A stretch of DNA of 64,000 nucleotides from Streptomyces sp. MST-110588 (GCF_022695595.1 NZ_CP074380.1:4438501-4502500); one strand, 5' to 3'. Positions 19,101 to 29,116 are shown, numbered from the stretch's first letter. The notes: generated from the sequence alone by a model not told the origin. Program-made: numbers and translations.

Positions 19101-19952
19101 GTGAGCGATGAGGTGGAGCCCGGTTACGTACGGGTGCGGCTGGATCTTTCCTACGACGGCAAGGACTTCTCGGGCTGGGCCAAGCAGCACCAGCGGCGGA
19201 CCGTCCAGGGCGAGCTGGAGGACGCGCTGCGCACGGTGACCCGGTCCGGCCGTACGTACGAGCTGACCGTGGCCGGGCGGACGGACGCCGGTGTGCACGC
19301 GCGCGGACAGGTGGCGCACGTGGACCTGCCGCAGGAGGTCTGGGAGGCGCACGGCGAGCGGCTGCTGCGCCGGCTGGCCGGGCGGCTGCCCAAGGACGTA
19401 CGGGTGTGGCGGCTGGCCCCGGCCCCGTACGGGTTCAACGCCCGCTTCTCGGCGGTCTGGCGCCGGTACGCCTACCGGGTCACCGACCACCCGGGCGGCG
19501 TGGACCCGCTGCTGCGCGGGCACGTGCTGTGGCACGACTGGGAGCTGGACGTCGAGGCGATGAACGCCGCCTCGCAGCCGCTGCTGGGCGAGCACGACTT
19601 CGCGGCGTACTGCAAGCGGCGCGAGGGCGCCACCACCATCCGTACGCTCCAGGAGCTGAGCTGGGTGCGGGACGCGGAGGGGATCGTGACCGCGACCGTA
19701 CGGGCCGATGCCTTCTGCCACAACATGGTGCGCTCGCTGGTGGGCGCGCTGCTGTTCGTGGGGGACGGGCACCGGCCGGTGGAGTGGCCGGGGAAGGTGC
19801 TGGCGGCCGGGGTACGGGACTCGGCGGTGCACGTCGTACGGCCGCACGGGCTGACCCTGGAGGAGGTCGGCTACCCGGCGGACGAGCTGCTCATGGCCCG
19901 TAACCAGGAAGCCCGCAACAAGCGGACGCTGCCGGGCCGCGGTTGCTGCTGA
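19101..19952 (+). CDS. truA: tRNA pseudouridine(38-40) synthase TruA
   Basis: TruA (283 residues) makes pseudouridine in the tRNA anticodon stem-loop. The catalytic aspartate is Asp62 in [10 protein letters not shown], and the FSGWAKQ, FNARFSA and FCHNMVRS blocks are conserved. It starts at GTG 19101 behind GAGAGGA. The position after rplQ is conserved across bacteria. A convergent terminator separates it from the membrane protein gene. Confidence 0.95.
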   Translation: MSDEVEPGYVRVRLDLSYDGKDFSGWAKQHQRRTVQGELEDALRTVTRSGRTYELTVAGRTDAGVHARGQVAHVDLPQEVWEAHGERLLRRLAGRLPKDVRVWRLAPAPYGFNARFSAVWRRYAYRVTDHPGGVDPLLRGHVLWHDWELDVEAMNAASQPLLGEHDFAAYCKRREGATTIRTLQELSWVRDAEGIVTATVRADAFCHNMVRSLVGALLFVGDGHRPVEWPGKVLAAGVRDSAVHVVRPHGLTLEEVGYPADELLMARNQEARNKRTLPGRGCC

Positions 19953-19958
19953 GGGGGA

Positions 19959-19982
19959 CGGGCCGGGGCTGTCCCCGGCCCG
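19959..19982. terminator. Terminator between truA and a convergent gene
   Basis: A perfect 10-bp GC stem (19959-19968 with 19973-19982) with a CTGT loop, 6 bp after the truA stop. It lies between converging genes and can serve both. Confidence 0.7.
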
Positions 19983-20042
19983 GCCGTGTCAGGACGTCAG
20001 GAACGCCGGGACGCCAGGACCGGGCCGTGGCCCCGTGTCGCC

Positions 20043-20879
20043 TCAGGACTGGGCCGCGGCGGCCTTGGCGGCCTGGTCCGTACCGCGCTGAAGGATGCGG
20101 TTGAAGACGTACGTGGCGCCGTCCCGGCTGATCCGCTGCGCCTGGGTCTCGCTCGGCACGACCGGCTTGCCGTTGGTGTAGCCGGCGATCGTGAAGTAGG
20201 CGTAGCGGCCGACGGAGTTGTATGACTGCCGGCAGGCGGTGCCGTGGCAGAAGGAGCCCGCGGCGCCCCCGGCGAGCGGGGCGAGGCCGGGCTGGGCGTC
20301 CTTGACGACCTTGGCCGCGGCGGCCTTGGACTTCATCAGCGCCACGCCGACGGTGACCGCCACGCCGTCCTTGGTGTAGGTGGCACGCAGCACCTGCTTG
20401 CAGCCGTTGTGGGACAGCAGGGAGCCCAGGGCGCCTGTCGTTGCGGCGGTGCAGTCGTTGGTGGCGGTGGCTGCCGTACGGGGGTAGGAGCGCTTGCCGA
20501 TGACCATGGTGTTGCCGGGGAAGAGGGTCGCGACGGTCAGCGGCGCCTTGTCCTTCTTGGGATCGGTGATGTAGTCCCGGGGGTTGGGCGGGGGCGGGAC
20601 CGAGACGTCGGAGAAGGACGGCTTGGGGGCGGGCGGCTGCGCGGGCAGCGTCGGGGCGGAGGGCAGCGCGGTCGGCTTGTCGTCCGCCTTGCCGCCGCTG
20701 GTGATCACCGCGGTGGCGACGATGCCGCCCACCGCCAGCGTCGCCAGCGCCCCGCCGCCTATGTACAGCCAGCGCTTGCGGCGGGCCCGCACCCGGCTCT
20801 CGTCGGCCAGCGCGTCCCAGTCGGGAGTCGTGGGGTCGGTTCCCCCGGGGCCCAGCGGCCCGCCTTGCCCAAAGCTCAT
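20043..20879 (-). CDS. Single-pass membrane protein with extracytoplasmic domain, unknown function
   Basis: I do not recognise a named family. The 278-residue protein has a short cytoplasmic N-terminus, an RRKR stop followed by one hydrophobic segment (about 39-60), a proline-rich linker (about 70-105) and a folded C-terminal domain. That domain holds four cysteines (NDCTAA, NGCKQ, SFCHGTACRQ), which may form disulfides outside the cell. The start at 20879 (MSFGQGG) matches how such Streptomyces proteins begin; the frame stays open further upstream. It is divergent from the ABC-F gene, 56 bp apart. Confidence 0.7.
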   Translation of the reverse strand: MSFGQGGPLGPGGTDPTTPDWDALADESRVRARRKRWLYIGGGALATLAVGGIVATAVITSGGKADDKPTALPSAPTLPAQPPAPKPSFSDVSVPPPPNPRDYITDPKKDKAPLTVATLFPGNTMVIGKRSYPRTAATATNDCTAATTGALGSLLSHNGCKQVLRATYTKDGVAVTVGVALMKSKAAAAKVVKDAQPGLAPLAGGAAGSFCHGTACRQSYNSVGRYAYFTIAGYTNGKPVVPSETQAQRISRDGATYVFNRILQRGTDQAAKAAAAQS

Positions 20880-20935
20880 GCCGCGCATCCTAAACCGGTT
20901 GGTCGAGCGGGCGGCGGGCGGTGACAATCCGGTCC

Positions 20936-22597
20936 ATGGGACACGTGGAGGCCGGACATCTGGAGTACTTCCTGCCGGACGGGCGGGTGCTGTTGAACGA
21001 TGTGTCGTTCCGCGTCGGCGAGGGCGCCTCGGTCGCGCTGGTGGGGGCCAACGGCGCGGGCAAGACGACGCTGCTGCGGCTGATCTCGGGGGAGCTCAAG
21101 CCGCACGGCGGGACGGTGACCGTCAGCGGCGGCCTCGGGGTGATGCCGCAGTTCGTGGGGTCGATGGGGGCACCTCCCGTGCCTTCCGGGCTACGGGGGA
21201 GGGATGAGCGGACCGTACGGGACCTGCTGGTCTCAGTGGCGCAGCCGCGGATCAGAGAAGCCGCGGCGGCCGTGGACGCGGCCGAGCACGCGGTCATGAC
21301 ATCGGACGACGAGGCCGCGCAGATGGCGTACGCGCAGGCGCTGAGCGACTGGGCCGAGGCACGCGGGTACGAGGCCGAGACGGTCTGGGACATGTGCACG
21401 ACGGCCGCGCTGGGCGTCCCGTACGAGAAGGCACAGTGGCGCCAGGTGCGCACCCTCAGCGGCGGCGAGCAGAAACGGCTGGTCCTGGAGGCGCTGCTGC
21501 GCGGCGGTGACGAGGTGCTGCTGCTGGACGAGCCGGACAACTATCTGGACGTACCGGGCAAGCGCTGGCTGGAGGAGCGGCTGCGCGAGACGAAGAAGAC
21601 GGTGCTGTTCGTCTCCCACGACCGGGAGCTGCTGGCCCGCTCCGCGGAGAAGATCGTCAGCGTGGAGCCGGGGCCCGCCGGGTCGGACGTATGGGTGCAC
21701 GGCGGCGGCTTCGGCACGTACCACCAGGCCCGTAAGGAGCGCTTCGCCCGCTTCGAGGAGCTGCGGCGGCGCTGGGACGAGGAGCACGCCAAGCTCAGGC
21801 AGCTCGTGCACACGCTCAAGCAGAAGGCCGCCTTCAACGACGGCATGGCCTCGCGCTACCAGGCCGCCCAGACCCGGCTGCGCAAGTTCGAGGAGGCCGG
21901 GCCGCCGCAGGAGCCGCCGCGCGAGCAGGAGATCAGCATGCGGCTGCGCGGGGGCCGTACCGGCGTACGGGCCGTGACCTGCGAGAACCTTGAGCTGACC
22001 GGGCTGATGAAGCCGTTCGACCTGGAGGTCTTCTACGGCGAGCGGGTCGCGGTGCTGGGGTCCAACGGCTCGGGCAAGTCGCACTTCCTGCGGCTTCTGG
22101 CGGGGGATCCCGAGCATCCGGTGGCGCATACGGGTGTCTGGAAGCTGGGTGCGCGCGTCGTGCCCGGTCATTTCGCGCAAACGCATGCTCATCCGGAACT
22201 GGAGGGGCGCACACTTCTGGACATCCTGTGGAAGGAACACGCCAAGGATCGCGGCAAGGCGATGAGCGCGCTGCGCCGCTACGAGCTGGAGCGCCAGGCC
22301 GAGCAGCGCTTCGAGCGGCTCTCCGGCGGGCAGCAGGCGCGCTTCCAGATCCTGCTGCTGGAGCTGACGGGCGCCACCGCGCTGCTGCTGGACGAGCCGA
22401 CGGACAACCTGGACCTGGAGAGCGCGGAGGCGTTGCAGGAGGGGCTGGAGGCGTACGAGGGAACGGTGCTGGCGGTGACCCACGACCGGTGGTTCGCGCG
22501 GTCCTTCGACCGGTATCTGGTGTTCGGGTCCGACGGACGGGTGCGGGAGGCGCCCGAGCCGGTGTGGGACGAACGCCGTGTCGAGAGGAAGCGGTAG
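20936..22597 (+). CDS. ABC-F family ATPase with a repeat-derived in-frame insertion
   Basis: A soluble duplicated ATPase (553 residues) of the ABC-F family, whose members act on the ribosome; no membrane domain is present. Nucleotide-binding domain 1 has Walker A GANGAGKTT (37-45), LSGGEQKRL and LLLDEPDNYLD. Domain 2 has GSNGSGKS, LSGGQQARF and LLLDEPTDNLD. The basic linker between them is present. Residues 77-88 (MGAPPVPSGLRG) interrupt the conserved GVM-QFVGS/RDERTVRDLL junction, and their DNA matches the ends of a dispersed palindromic repeat. Whether it confers antibiotic resistance or has a housekeeping ribosome role cannot be told from sequence. Confidence 0.88.
   Translation: MGHVEAGHLEYFLPDGRVLLNDVSFRVGEGASVALVGANGAGKTTLLRLISGELKPHGGTVTVSGGLGVMPQFVGSMGAPPVPSGLRGRDERTVRDLLVSVAQPRIREAAAAVDAAEHAVMTSDDEAAQMAYAQALSDWAEARGYEAETVWDMCTTAALGVPYEKAQWRQVRTLSGGEQKRLVLEALLRGGDEVLLLDEPDNYLDVPGKRWLEERLRETKKTVLFVSHDRELLARSAEKIVSVEPGPAGSDVWVHGGGFGTYHQARKERFARFEELRRRWDEEHAKLRQLVHTLKQKAAFNDGMASRYQAAQTRLRKFEEAGPPQEPPREQEISMRLRGGRTGVRAVTCENLELTGLMKPFDLEVFYGERVAVLGSNGSGKSHFLRLLAGDPEHPVAHTGVWKLGARVVPGHFAQTHAHPELEGRTLLDILWKEHAKDRGKAMSALRRYELERQAEQRFERLSGGQQARFQILLLELTGATALLLDEPTDNLDLESAEALQEGLEAYEGTVLAVTHDRWFARSFDRYLVFGSDGRVREAPEPVWDERRVERKR
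21166..21201. repeat. Dispersed palindromic repeat inserted in the ABC-F coding sequence
   Basis: On the reverse strand this 36-bp segment begins CTCCCCC and ends GGGAGGTGCCCCC, the same ends as the element at 18302-18331. Its length is a multiple of three, so the reading frame is kept. It adds about 12 residues to the first nucleotide-binding domain. Confidence 0.65.
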
Positions 22598-22622
22598 CGG
22601 CCGGCGCTTCTAGCCTTGCCGC

Positions 22623-23906
22623 ATGACAGGTGCGGACAAAAGCGGCGAATGCCACAATGCGCTCGCGGTGGCCGGCGCGGGCGGCTCCCCGGCGGTGGAG
22701 TGGCTGCTACGGCGCGCCTCCTGGCCGCTGCGGGCGGTGGCCGCCGGGCTGATGCTGGTGGTGATCGTCCAGACCTGCCGGACCAGCCGTACGGTCGGGC
22801 TGGACAACGCCTTCGTGGTCAAGGCCGCGCGGGCATTCCTGGAGGGCCGGCCGCCGTACGCCGACAAGCGCTTCCTGTACCTGCCCAGCGCGGTGCTCGC
22901 GGCGGTGCCGCAAGCGCTGCTCCCGCAGGGCGCGCTGCGGCTGCTGGTGCCGGCGGCGGGGGTCGCGCTGGTGCTGCTGGGCTGGCTGGCCGCACTGCGG
23001 ATCTTCCGGATCCCGCCGGCCAGCCGGCTGGCGGTCCTGGTCGTGGCGGCGCTGCCGTTCTTCCAGCCGTTCCGCAACGTGGTCAACCTCGGAAACTGGA
23101 CGCTGACCTCGGTGGCGGCGCTGCCGGCCGCGCTCCTGCTGGCGCTGCGCGCCCGGTGGGTGGCGGCGGGGGCGGTGCTCGGCGCGGCGCTGGCGATCAA
23201 GCCGATGCTGGTGCCGCTGGCGCTGCTGCTGGTCCTCGCCCGGCAGTGGCGCGCGCTGGCGGTGGCGGCCGGGGTGCCGGTCGTGGCGTCCGTACTGGCC
23301 GCGCTGGTGATGCCGCGGCCGGGCCTGTTCCTCACCCGTACGCTGCCCTTCCTCCTGCACGGCCAGGACAGCTTCGCCCGGCCCTTCGACGCCTCGCTGG
23401 GCATGATCCTCACCCGGCTGGGCGTGCCGGGGCTCCCGGCGTACGCGATCGCCGCGGTGGCGGCGGCTGCCGGGGCGGGCTGCGCCGGGCTGCGCTGGCG
23501 CCGGGGGGACCGGGGCCCGCTGCGGCTGGTGGAGACCGCGGCGATGCTGATGCTGGCGGCCTACCTGGTCTCCCGGCCGTCCTTCGACCACTACCTGCTC
23601 GTGGTGCTGCTGCCGCTGCTGGCGTCCGTCGTGGTGCCCGGGTCGGCGCCCCGTACGGTGTGGTTCTGGATCGCTCTGGTGCCCCAGGTGCCCGGGGTGT
23701 CCTGGCCGTACGTGGAGTCCGTGCACCGCCGGGCTTTCAAGGACGCCGCGATGCTGTGGACCATCGCGGCGGTCGTGGCCTGGACCTGCGCCGGACGGCG
23801 GGCGGCGCAGGCGGTACGGACGGGGCAGGCGGCACCAGCGGTGCGGGCAGCGCCCCTGGGGCCTGCGGGCTCCGAGGGGTCTGCGAAGCCCCCGGAGCCC
23901 CCGTAA
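22623..23906 (+). CDS. GT87-like membrane glycosyltransferase (DUF2029)
   Basis: A 427-residue polytopic membrane protein with about ten hydrophobic segments. It fits the DUF2029/GT87 family, whose characterised actinobacterial members are polyprenyl-phosphate-dependent mannosyltransferases acting on envelope glycans. Visible support is an acidic residue soon after the first membrane segment (VGLDNAFVVKAARAFLEGRPPYAD), the NLGNWTL loop and the AIKPMLVPL segment. It lies 25 bp after the ABC-F gene, perhaps co-transcribed. The C-terminal 40 residues are Ala/Pro-rich. The exact sugar and acceptor are unknown. Confidence 0.7.
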   Translation: MTGADKSGECHNALAVAGAGGSPAVEWLLRRASWPLRAVAAGLMLVVIVQTCRTSRTVGLDNAFVVKAARAFLEGRPPYADKRFLYLPSAVLAAVPQALLPQGALRLLVPAAGVALVLLGWLAALRIFRIPPASRLAVLVVAALPFFQPFRNVVNLGNWTLTSVAALPAALLLALRARWVAAGAVLGAALAIKPMLVPLALLLVLARQWRALAVAAGVPVVASVLAALVMPRPGLFLTRTLPFLLHGQDSFARPFDASLGMILTRLGVPGLPAYAIAAVAAAAGAGCAGLRWRRGDRGPLRLVETAAMLMLAAYLVSRPSFDHYLLVVLLPLLASVVVPGSAPRTVWFWIALVPQVPGVSWPYVESVHRRAFKDAAMLWTIAAVVAWTCAGRRAAQAVRTGQAAPAVRAAPLGPAGSEGSAKPPEPP

Positions 23907-23944
23907 GGGGAGAGGCCGGATCGCACGCCGGTTCGGGGCGTGTT

Positions 23945-23974
23945 TTGACCCGCCCGGGGGTGCCCCGGTATTCT
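23945..23974 (+). promoter_or_regulatory. Housekeeping promoter of rplM-rpsI
   Basis: TTGACC at 23945-23950 and TATTCT at 23969-23974 are separated by 18 bp, a good match to the HrdB/sigma-70 consensus. Transcription would begin near 23981, about 175 bp before the rplM GTG, leaving a long leader. Confidence 0.75.
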
Positions 23975-24155
23975 GCGAGTTCGTTATGCGTATTGGCTTG
24001 CTCTATCTCACGTGAGGGGCCCTTACGCCGGTCCACCGGGCCGATGATCAGCGGTGAGTATCCGGGTTGCGTCACCCGGGGGCCACCAGTGCTGGTGTGA
24101 TCGGCCGTGGAGACCCCAGTACAGGACCCATTCACTGAAGAAGCGAAGGCTAACC

Positions 24156-24599
24156 GTGCGTACGTTCAGCCCCAAGCCCGGCGATGTCCAGCGCCAGTGG
24201 CACATCATTGACGCGCAGGACGTTGTCCTGGGCCGTCTGGCCTCCCAGGCCGCGTCCCTTCTCAGGGGCAAGCACAAGCCGGTGTACGCGCCGCACGTCG
24301 ACACCGGTGACTTCGTCATCATCATCAACGCCGACAAGGTGCACCTCTCCGGCAACAAGCGGAACCAGAAGATGGCCTACCGCCACTCCGGTTTCCCGGG
24401 TGGTCTGCGCTCGGTCCGCTACGACGAGCTTCTCGACAAGAACCCCGAGAAGGCCGTCGAGAAGGCCATCAAGGGCATGCTCCCCAAGAACACCCTCGGC
24501 CGTCAGATGCTCTCGAAGCTGAAGGTCTACGCGGGTGCCGAGCACCCGCACGCTGCCCAGCAGCCGGTCCCGTTCGAGATCACCCAGGTCGCGCAGTAA
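24156..24599 (+). CDS. rplM: 50S ribosomal protein L13
   Basis: L13 (147 residues) is an early 50S assembly protein. Family blocks: [35 protein letters not shown] and [18 protein letters not shown]. The start is GTG 24156 (reading [10 protein letters not shown]) after GAAGG; the frame is open further upstream but that part is not L13. It forms an operon with rpsI 41 bp downstream, led by the promoter at 23945. Confidence 0.97.
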   Translation: MRTFSPKPGDVQRQWHIIDAQDVVLGRLASQAASLLRGKHKPVYAPHVDTGDFVIIINADKVHLSGNKRNQKMAYRHSGFPGGLRSVRYDELLDKNPEKAVEKAIKGMLPKNTLGRQMLSKLKVYAGAEHPHAAQQPVPFEITQVAQ

Positions 24600-24640
24600 G
24601 TCCGGCCACCCCCTAAGACGAAGAGAATCTGAGGAGAATC

Positions 24641-25144
24641 GTGGCTGAGACCACCGCCGAGACCCCGCTCGAGGTCGAGGAGTACACCACCGAGACCGAG
24701 GCGCCGCTGGAGGGTGAGTACACCTCCGAGTCGCTCGCCTCCCGCTTCGGCGACCCGCAGCCGGCCGCCGGCCTGGGCCGCCGCAAGAACGCCATCGCCC
24801 GCGTCCGGATCGTCCCGGGCACCGGCCAGTGGAAGATCAACGGTCGCACCCTTGAGGGCTACTTCCCGAACAAGGTGCACCAGCAGGAAGTCAACGAGCC
24901 CTTCAAGGTGCTCGAACTCGACAACCGCTACGACGTCATCGCCCGCATCTCCGGCGGCGGCATCTCCGGCCAGGCCGGTGCGCTGCGCCTGGGTGTGGCC
25001 CGTGCGCTGAACGAGGCGGACGAGGACAACAACCGCGGCCCGCTGAAGAAGGCCGGCTTCCTCAAGCGCGACGACCGTGCGGTCGAGCGCAAGAAGGCCG
25101 GTCTGAAGAAGGCCCGCAAGGCGCCGCAGTACAGCAAGCGCTAA
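24641..25144 (+). CDS. rpsI: 30S ribosomal protein S9
   Basis: S9 (167 residues) reaches the P-site tRNA with its C-terminal tail (YSKR). The conserved core starts at about residue 46 ([19 protein letters not shown]). The first 45 residues are an acidic Glu/Thr-rich extension that actinomycetes have and E. coli lacks. GTG 24641 sits behind GAGGAGA. Confidence 0.97.
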   Translation: MAETTAETPLEVEEYTTETEAPLEGEYTSESLASRFGDPQPAAGLGRRKNAIARVRIVPGTGQWKINGRTLEGYFPNKVHQQEVNEPFKVLELDNRYDVIARISGGGISGQAGALRLGVARALNEADEDNNRGPLKKAGFLKRDDRAVERKKAGLKKARKAPQYSKR

Positions 25145-25174
25145 TTGCCGCTCGCTGCCGCGCGCAGCTCTTGG

Positions 25175-25216
25175 CGAACGCCCCGGTGGCACCTACCCGT
25201 GCTGCCGGGGCGTTCG
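25175..25216 (+). terminator. Terminator after rpsI
   Basis: An 18-bp stem (25175-25192 with 25199-25216) with two adjacent wobbles and a 6-nt loop; the outer 12 bp are perfect. It ends the rplM-rpsI operon 30 bp after the stop, so glmM needs its own promoter in the next 70 bp. Confidence 0.8.
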
Positions 25217-25287
25217 GCTATCCAGGGCCAGGGGCGTATACCTGGACGCAATGCTCTGGTCCAAGTACATCTACTCGGAGGACACCA

Positions 25288-26646
25288 GTGGGACGACTCT
25301 TCGGCACGGACGGGGTGCGCGGCGTCGCCAATGCGGACCTGACGGCTGAGCTCGCGCTCGGCCTCTCGGTCGCCGCGGCGCACGTATTGGCGGAAGCGGG
25401 CACCTTTGAAGGCCACCGGCCGGTGGCCGTGGTCGGGCGTGATCCGAGAGCGTCGGGGGAGTTCCTGGAGGCCGCGGTCGTCGCGGGCCTGGCCAGCGCG
25501 GGTGTGGACGTGCTGCGGGTGGGCGTGCTGCCGACCCCCGCCGTCGCCTACCTGACCGGGGCGCTCGGCGCCGACCTGGGCGTGATGCTCTCCGCCAGCC
25601 ACAACCCGATGCCGGACAACGGCATCAAGTTCTTCGCCCGCGGCGGCCACAAGCTCGCCGACGAGCTGGAGGACCGCATCGAGCGCACCTACCGGGCGCA
25701 CGGCGCGGGTGAGCCGTGGGAGCGGCCGACCGGCGCGGGCGTGGGCCGGGTCAAGGACTACGACGAGGGCTTCGACAAGTACGTCGCCCACCTGGTCGGC
25801 GTGCTGCCCAATCGCCTGGACGGGCTGAAGATCGTCATCGACGGCGCGCACGGCGCGGCGGCGCGGGTCTCCCCGGAGGCGTTCGCCCGGGCCGGCGCCG
25901 AGGTCGTCACCATCGGTACGGACCCCGACGGCCTGAACATCAACGACGGCTGCGGCTCCACCCACATCGCCGACCTGCGGGCCGCCGTCGTCGAGCACGG
26001 CGCCGACCTGGGTGTCGCCCACGACGGTGACGCGGACCGCTGCCTGGCCGTGGACCACGAGGGCAACGAGATCGACGGCGACCAGATCCTGGCCGTCCTG
26101 GCGCTGGGCATGCGCGAGGCCGGCACGCTGCGCAAGAACACCGTCGTCGCCACCGTCATGTCCAACCTGGGCTTCAAGCTGGCCATGGAGCGCGCGGGCA
26201 TCGCCTTCGTCCGGACCGCGGTCGGCGACCGGTACGTCCTGGAGGAGATGAAGGCGGGCGGCTTCGCGCTCGGCGGCGAGCAGTCCGGGCACGTCATCGT
26301 CCTGGACCACGCCACCACCGGCGACGGCACGCTCACCGGTCTGATGCTGGCGGCCCGGGTGGCTGCGACCGGCCGTCCCCTCGCGGAGCTGGCCGGCGTC
26401 ATGGAGCGGCTGCCGCAGGTGCTCATCAACGTCCCGGACGTGGACAAGACGCGGGTGACGACCTCGGCGGAGCTGACGACCGCGGTCGCGGACGCGGAGC
26501 GCGAGCTGGGGGAGACCGGACGGGTGCTGCTGCGCTCCTCGGGCACCGAGCCGCTCGTACGGGTGATGGTCGAGGCGGCGGACCTGGAGCAGGCGCGCGC
26601 GGTGGCCGGCCGCCTGGCGGACGTGGTCAAATCGGCGCTGGGCTAG
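25288..26646 (+). CDS. glmM: Phosphoglucosamine mutase
   Basis: GlmM (452 residues) interconverts glucosamine-6-phosphate and glucosamine-1-phosphate on the way to UDP-GlcNAc for peptidoglycan. The phospho-serine is Ser104 in LSASHNP, the Mg loop DGDADR is near residue 247, the sugar-binding GGEQSGH near 330, and the phosphate-binding RSSGTEP near 415. The start is GTG 25288 behind GGAGGA, giving the family N-terminus [11 protein letters not shown]. With glmS (29.4 kb) it supplies amino sugars to the cell wall. Confidence 0.96.
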   Translation: MGRLFGTDGVRGVANADLTAELALGLSVAAAHVLAEAGTFEGHRPVAVVGRDPRASGEFLEAAVVAGLASAGVDVLRVGVLPTPAVAYLTGALGADLGVMLSASHNPMPDNGIKFFARGGHKLADELEDRIERTYRAHGAGEPWERPTGAGVGRVKDYDEGFDKYVAHLVGVLPNRLDGLKIVIDGAHGAAARVSPEAFARAGAEVVTIGTDPDGLNINDGCGSTHIADLRAAVVEHGADLGVAHDGDADRCLAVDHEGNEIDGDQILAVLALGMREAGTLRKNTVVATVMSNLGFKLAMERAGIAFVRTAVGDRYVLEEMKAGGFALGGEQSGHVIVLDHATTGDGTLTGLMLAARVAATGRPLAELAGVMERLPQVLINVPDVDKTRVTTSAELTTAVADAERELGETGRVLLRSSGTEPLVRVMVEAADLEQARAVAGRLADVVKSALG

Positions 26647-26777
26647 GCCGTACACCGTACAAGGCCGTACGCGGCTGTACGAGGCCGTAGCCGGGCCCGC
26701 CGTTCCCGTACGCGGTCGTAGCCGGACCGGGGCCGGGGCCGGGCCCGCCGAGCCGTGGGCGGCCGGGCCCGCCGGAC

Positions 26778-26832
26778 CGCCGTACGCGTCCGGGTCCGGC
26801 TCCACACGCCGTACGCGTCCGGGTCCGGCTCC
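26778..26832. repeat. 26-bp direct repeat downstream of glmM
   Basis: The 26 bp at 26778-26803 are repeated exactly at 26807-26832 with 3 bp between. They sit in a 194-bp gap (26647-26840) full of GTACG and GGCCG words between two converging genes. No gene is supported here. Confidence 0.7.
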
Positions 26833-26840
26833 GCGCGGTT

Positions 26841-27806
26841 TCAGGCCCGGCCCGTGCGGTCCGGCAGGCGGCCGGCGGCCGGGCCCGTCTCGTGCCGGGA
26901 CCAGTAGGCCCTCTGGGCCAGCAGCGTGAGCGTGCCGGCGATCACGATGCCGGCGAGGTTGAGCAGGAGCTGCTCCGTGGAACCCCAGCCCTGCTTGTAC
27001 TCCTGATAGCTGAAGGCGACCGCGGCGTTGGCGGCGGCCGGCACCGTCGTCACGGAGATCGCCACCCCCACCAGCGCGCCGGACTTCGCCGAGGTCAAGG
27101 AGAGCACCCCGGCGATCCCGGCGAGCACCGCCACCACGAAGGACATCCAGTCCGGCTGCCAGATGAAGGACGTGTTGGGGCGGCCGGCCTTGACCTGGGC
27201 CTTGGTGAACAGCCCCAGCGCGTCCATCAGATAGCTGAATCCGGCCGTGGCCACCATCGCCACCGCGAAGCCCACGAACAGGGCGACCAGCGAGCGCCAG
27301 GCCAGCTTCGGGGCCCGCCGGACCAGCGCCGTGCAGATCCCGGCCAGCGGCCCGAACTCCGGGCCCACCGCCATCGCGCCCACGATCAGGATCGCGTTGT
27401 CCAGCACGACACCGCAGGCAGCGATCATGGTGGCCAGGGTCAGGAACGCCAGATAGGTGAACGAGAGCGTGGACTCCTCGTGGGTCGCCTCGGTCAGCGA
27501 CTCCCACAGGACGGCGTCCACCCCCTCGCCCGGCGCGTCCTCCTCCGCCCGGTCCGCGCGCCGGGACAGCGACAGGTCGATGTGCTCCACCGCGATCGAC
27601 CCGGTCTCGTCCAGGCCGAGCGCCCGCAGCTCGCGCAGCAGCCCGTCCGCGGCCTCCCGCGCCACGTCGCACAGGACCACGTCGCCGCGCGGGTCGCGGG
27701 CGGCGCCGGCCAGCACGGCGAGGTGTGCCGTGCCGACGGTGCGCTCCAGCAGCCGCGCGACCTCCTCGGTACGGTCGGCGGGCACGATCAGGCGCAGATG
27801 CAGCAC
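26841..27806 (-). CDS. DUF389 family membrane protein
   Basis: A 321-residue protein of the DUF389 (TIGR00341-like) type. A soluble N-terminal region of about 110 residues (LHLRLIVPADRTEEVARLLERTVG) is followed by about six membrane segments with the family's ATMIAACGVVLDNAILIVGAMAVGPEFGPLAGI block. The start is GTG 27806 behind GAGGAG; the longer frame overlaps coaA and looks spurious. It lies 61 bp downstream of coaA on the same strand. The family's function is not established; a transport or stress role has been suggested only by context. Confidence 0.8.
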   Translation of the reverse strand: MLHLRLIVPADRTEEVARLLERTVGTAHLAVLAGAARDPRGDVVLCDVAREAADGLLRELRALGLDETGSIAVEHIDLSLSRRADRAEEDAPGEGVDAVLWESLTEATHEESTLSFTYLAFLTLATMIAACGVVLDNAILIVGAMAVGPEFGPLAGICTALVRRAPKLAWRSLVALFVGFAVAMVATAGFSYLMDALGLFTKAQVKAGRPNTSFIWQPDWMSFVVAVLAGIAGVLSLTSAKSGALVGVAISVTTVPAAANAAVAFSYQEYKQGWGSTEQLLLNLAGIVIAGTLTLLAQRAYWSRHETGPAAGRLPDRTGRA

Positions 27807-27867
27807 CGTGGAACTCCTCGGGGTCAGGGGGACGTCCGGTCCGGCGTCGTCAGCGCACCGCGGGCCG

Positions 27868-28857
27868 CTAGAGCTTGCGCAGCGAGAGGCGCTGCACCTT
27901 GTGGTCGGGGCCCTTGCGCAGGACGAGGCTGGCGCGGCCACGGGTCGGGGCGACGTTCTGCTGGAGGTTGGGCCTGTTGACCGTGCGCCAGATCATCCGG
28001 GCGTAGTCCAGGGCCTCCTCCTCGGAGACCTGGGTGTACTTGCGGAAGTAGGAGAACGGGTTCTGGAAGGCCGTCTCGCGCAGCTTGCGGAAGCGGCCCA
28101 GGTACCAGCGTTCGATGTCCTCGGGGCGGGCGTCCACGTACACCGAGAAGTCGAAGAAGTCGGCCAGCCCCAGCCGGGTGCGGCCGTCCTTGCCGGGCAG
28201 GGCCGGCTGGAGGACGTTGAGCCCCTCCACGATCAGGATGTCCGGGCGGTGCACGGTCAGCCGCTCGCCCGGCACGATGTCGTAGATCAGGTGCGAGTAG
28301 ACCGGCGCGGTCACCTCCTCCCGGCCCGCCTTCACATCGGCGACGAACCGGGTCAGCGCCCTGCGGTCGTAGGACTCCGGGAAGCCCTTGCGCGACATCA
28401 GGCCACGCTTGTGCAGTTCGGCGTTGGGGTACAGGAAGCCGTCGGTGGTGACCAGCTCGACGCGCGGGTGTTCGGGCCAGCGGGCCAGCAGCGCCTGGAG
28501 GAGCCGGGCGGTGGTGGACTTGCCGACCGCGACGCTGCCCGCGACCCCTATGACGAAGGGTGTGCCGGGCTGCGGGCCGTGCGCGTCCCCGGTGTCGCCG
28601 AGGAAGGTGTTCAGCGCGCCGCGCAGATTGCTGGTCGCGCCGACGTAGAGGTTCAGCAGCCGGGACAGCGGGAGGTAGACGTCCCGGACCTCGTCCAGGT
28701 CGATGACGTCGCCCAGACCGCGCAGCCGCTCGACCTCCTCGGCGGTCAGCGGCAGCGGGGTCTTTTCGCGCAGCGCGCTCCACTGCGCGCGCGTCAGGTC
28801 CACGTACGGGCTGCTGTCGGCGCGGCGGCGGTGCTGCGGCTCTGTGGTAAGGGGCAC
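27868..28857 (-). CDS. coaA: Pantothenate kinase, type I
   Basis: CoaA (329 residues) phosphorylates pantothenate, the first and regulated step of coenzyme A synthesis. The P-loop [12 protein letters not shown] (104-115) is of the prokaryotic type I (PRK-like) class, followed by the [10 protein letters not shown] motif and the SYFRKYT region. GTG 28857 gives the family's usual N-terminus ([15 protein letters not shown]) and length, although no clear ribosome site precedes it. The gene is divergent from the small ORF before glmS. Confidence 0.93.
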   Translation of the reverse strand: MPLTTEPQHRRRADSSPYVDLTRAQWSALREKTPLPLTAEEVERLRGLGDVIDLDEVRDVYLPLSRLLNLYVGATSNLRGALNTFLGDTGDAHGPQPGTPFVIGVAGSVAVGKSTTARLLQALLARWPEHPRVELVTTDGFLYPNAELHKRGLMSRKGFPESYDRRALTRFVADVKAGREEVTAPVYSHLIYDIVPGERLTVHRPDILIVEGLNVLQPALPGKDGRTRLGLADFFDFSVYVDARPEDIERWYLGRFRKLRETAFQNPFSYFRKYTQVSEEEALDYARMIWRTVNRPNLQQNVAPTRGRASLVLRKGPDHKVQRLSLRKL

Positions 28858-29116
28858 GCGTTCATTGTGCGCGGGGGGCGCGGGCCGCTCATGGCGGGGT
28901 CGCCCGGTGGGCGGCTCGTCCGGCATGTCCGCGGACCCGGCGGCGTACGGCGGCGGCAGGCGGGCGGCCCGTCCTCCCGTACGAAACGGCCTGCACGAGG
29001 TGGTCTGTACGCGCCGGGGGCGCCCGGGTACGGTCGCGGTGGACGGCCCCGCGGGCGGGGCGGACACGCGGCGGGCGGGGCGGCAGGGACATGCGGACAG
29101 GGACGTGGGGGTAGGC

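Noticed and set aside
28703..29116. Longer version of the small ORF before glmS, starting inside coaA
   Set aside because: The extra 138 residues are antisense to coaA or intergenic Arg/Gly-rich sequence with no ribosome site.
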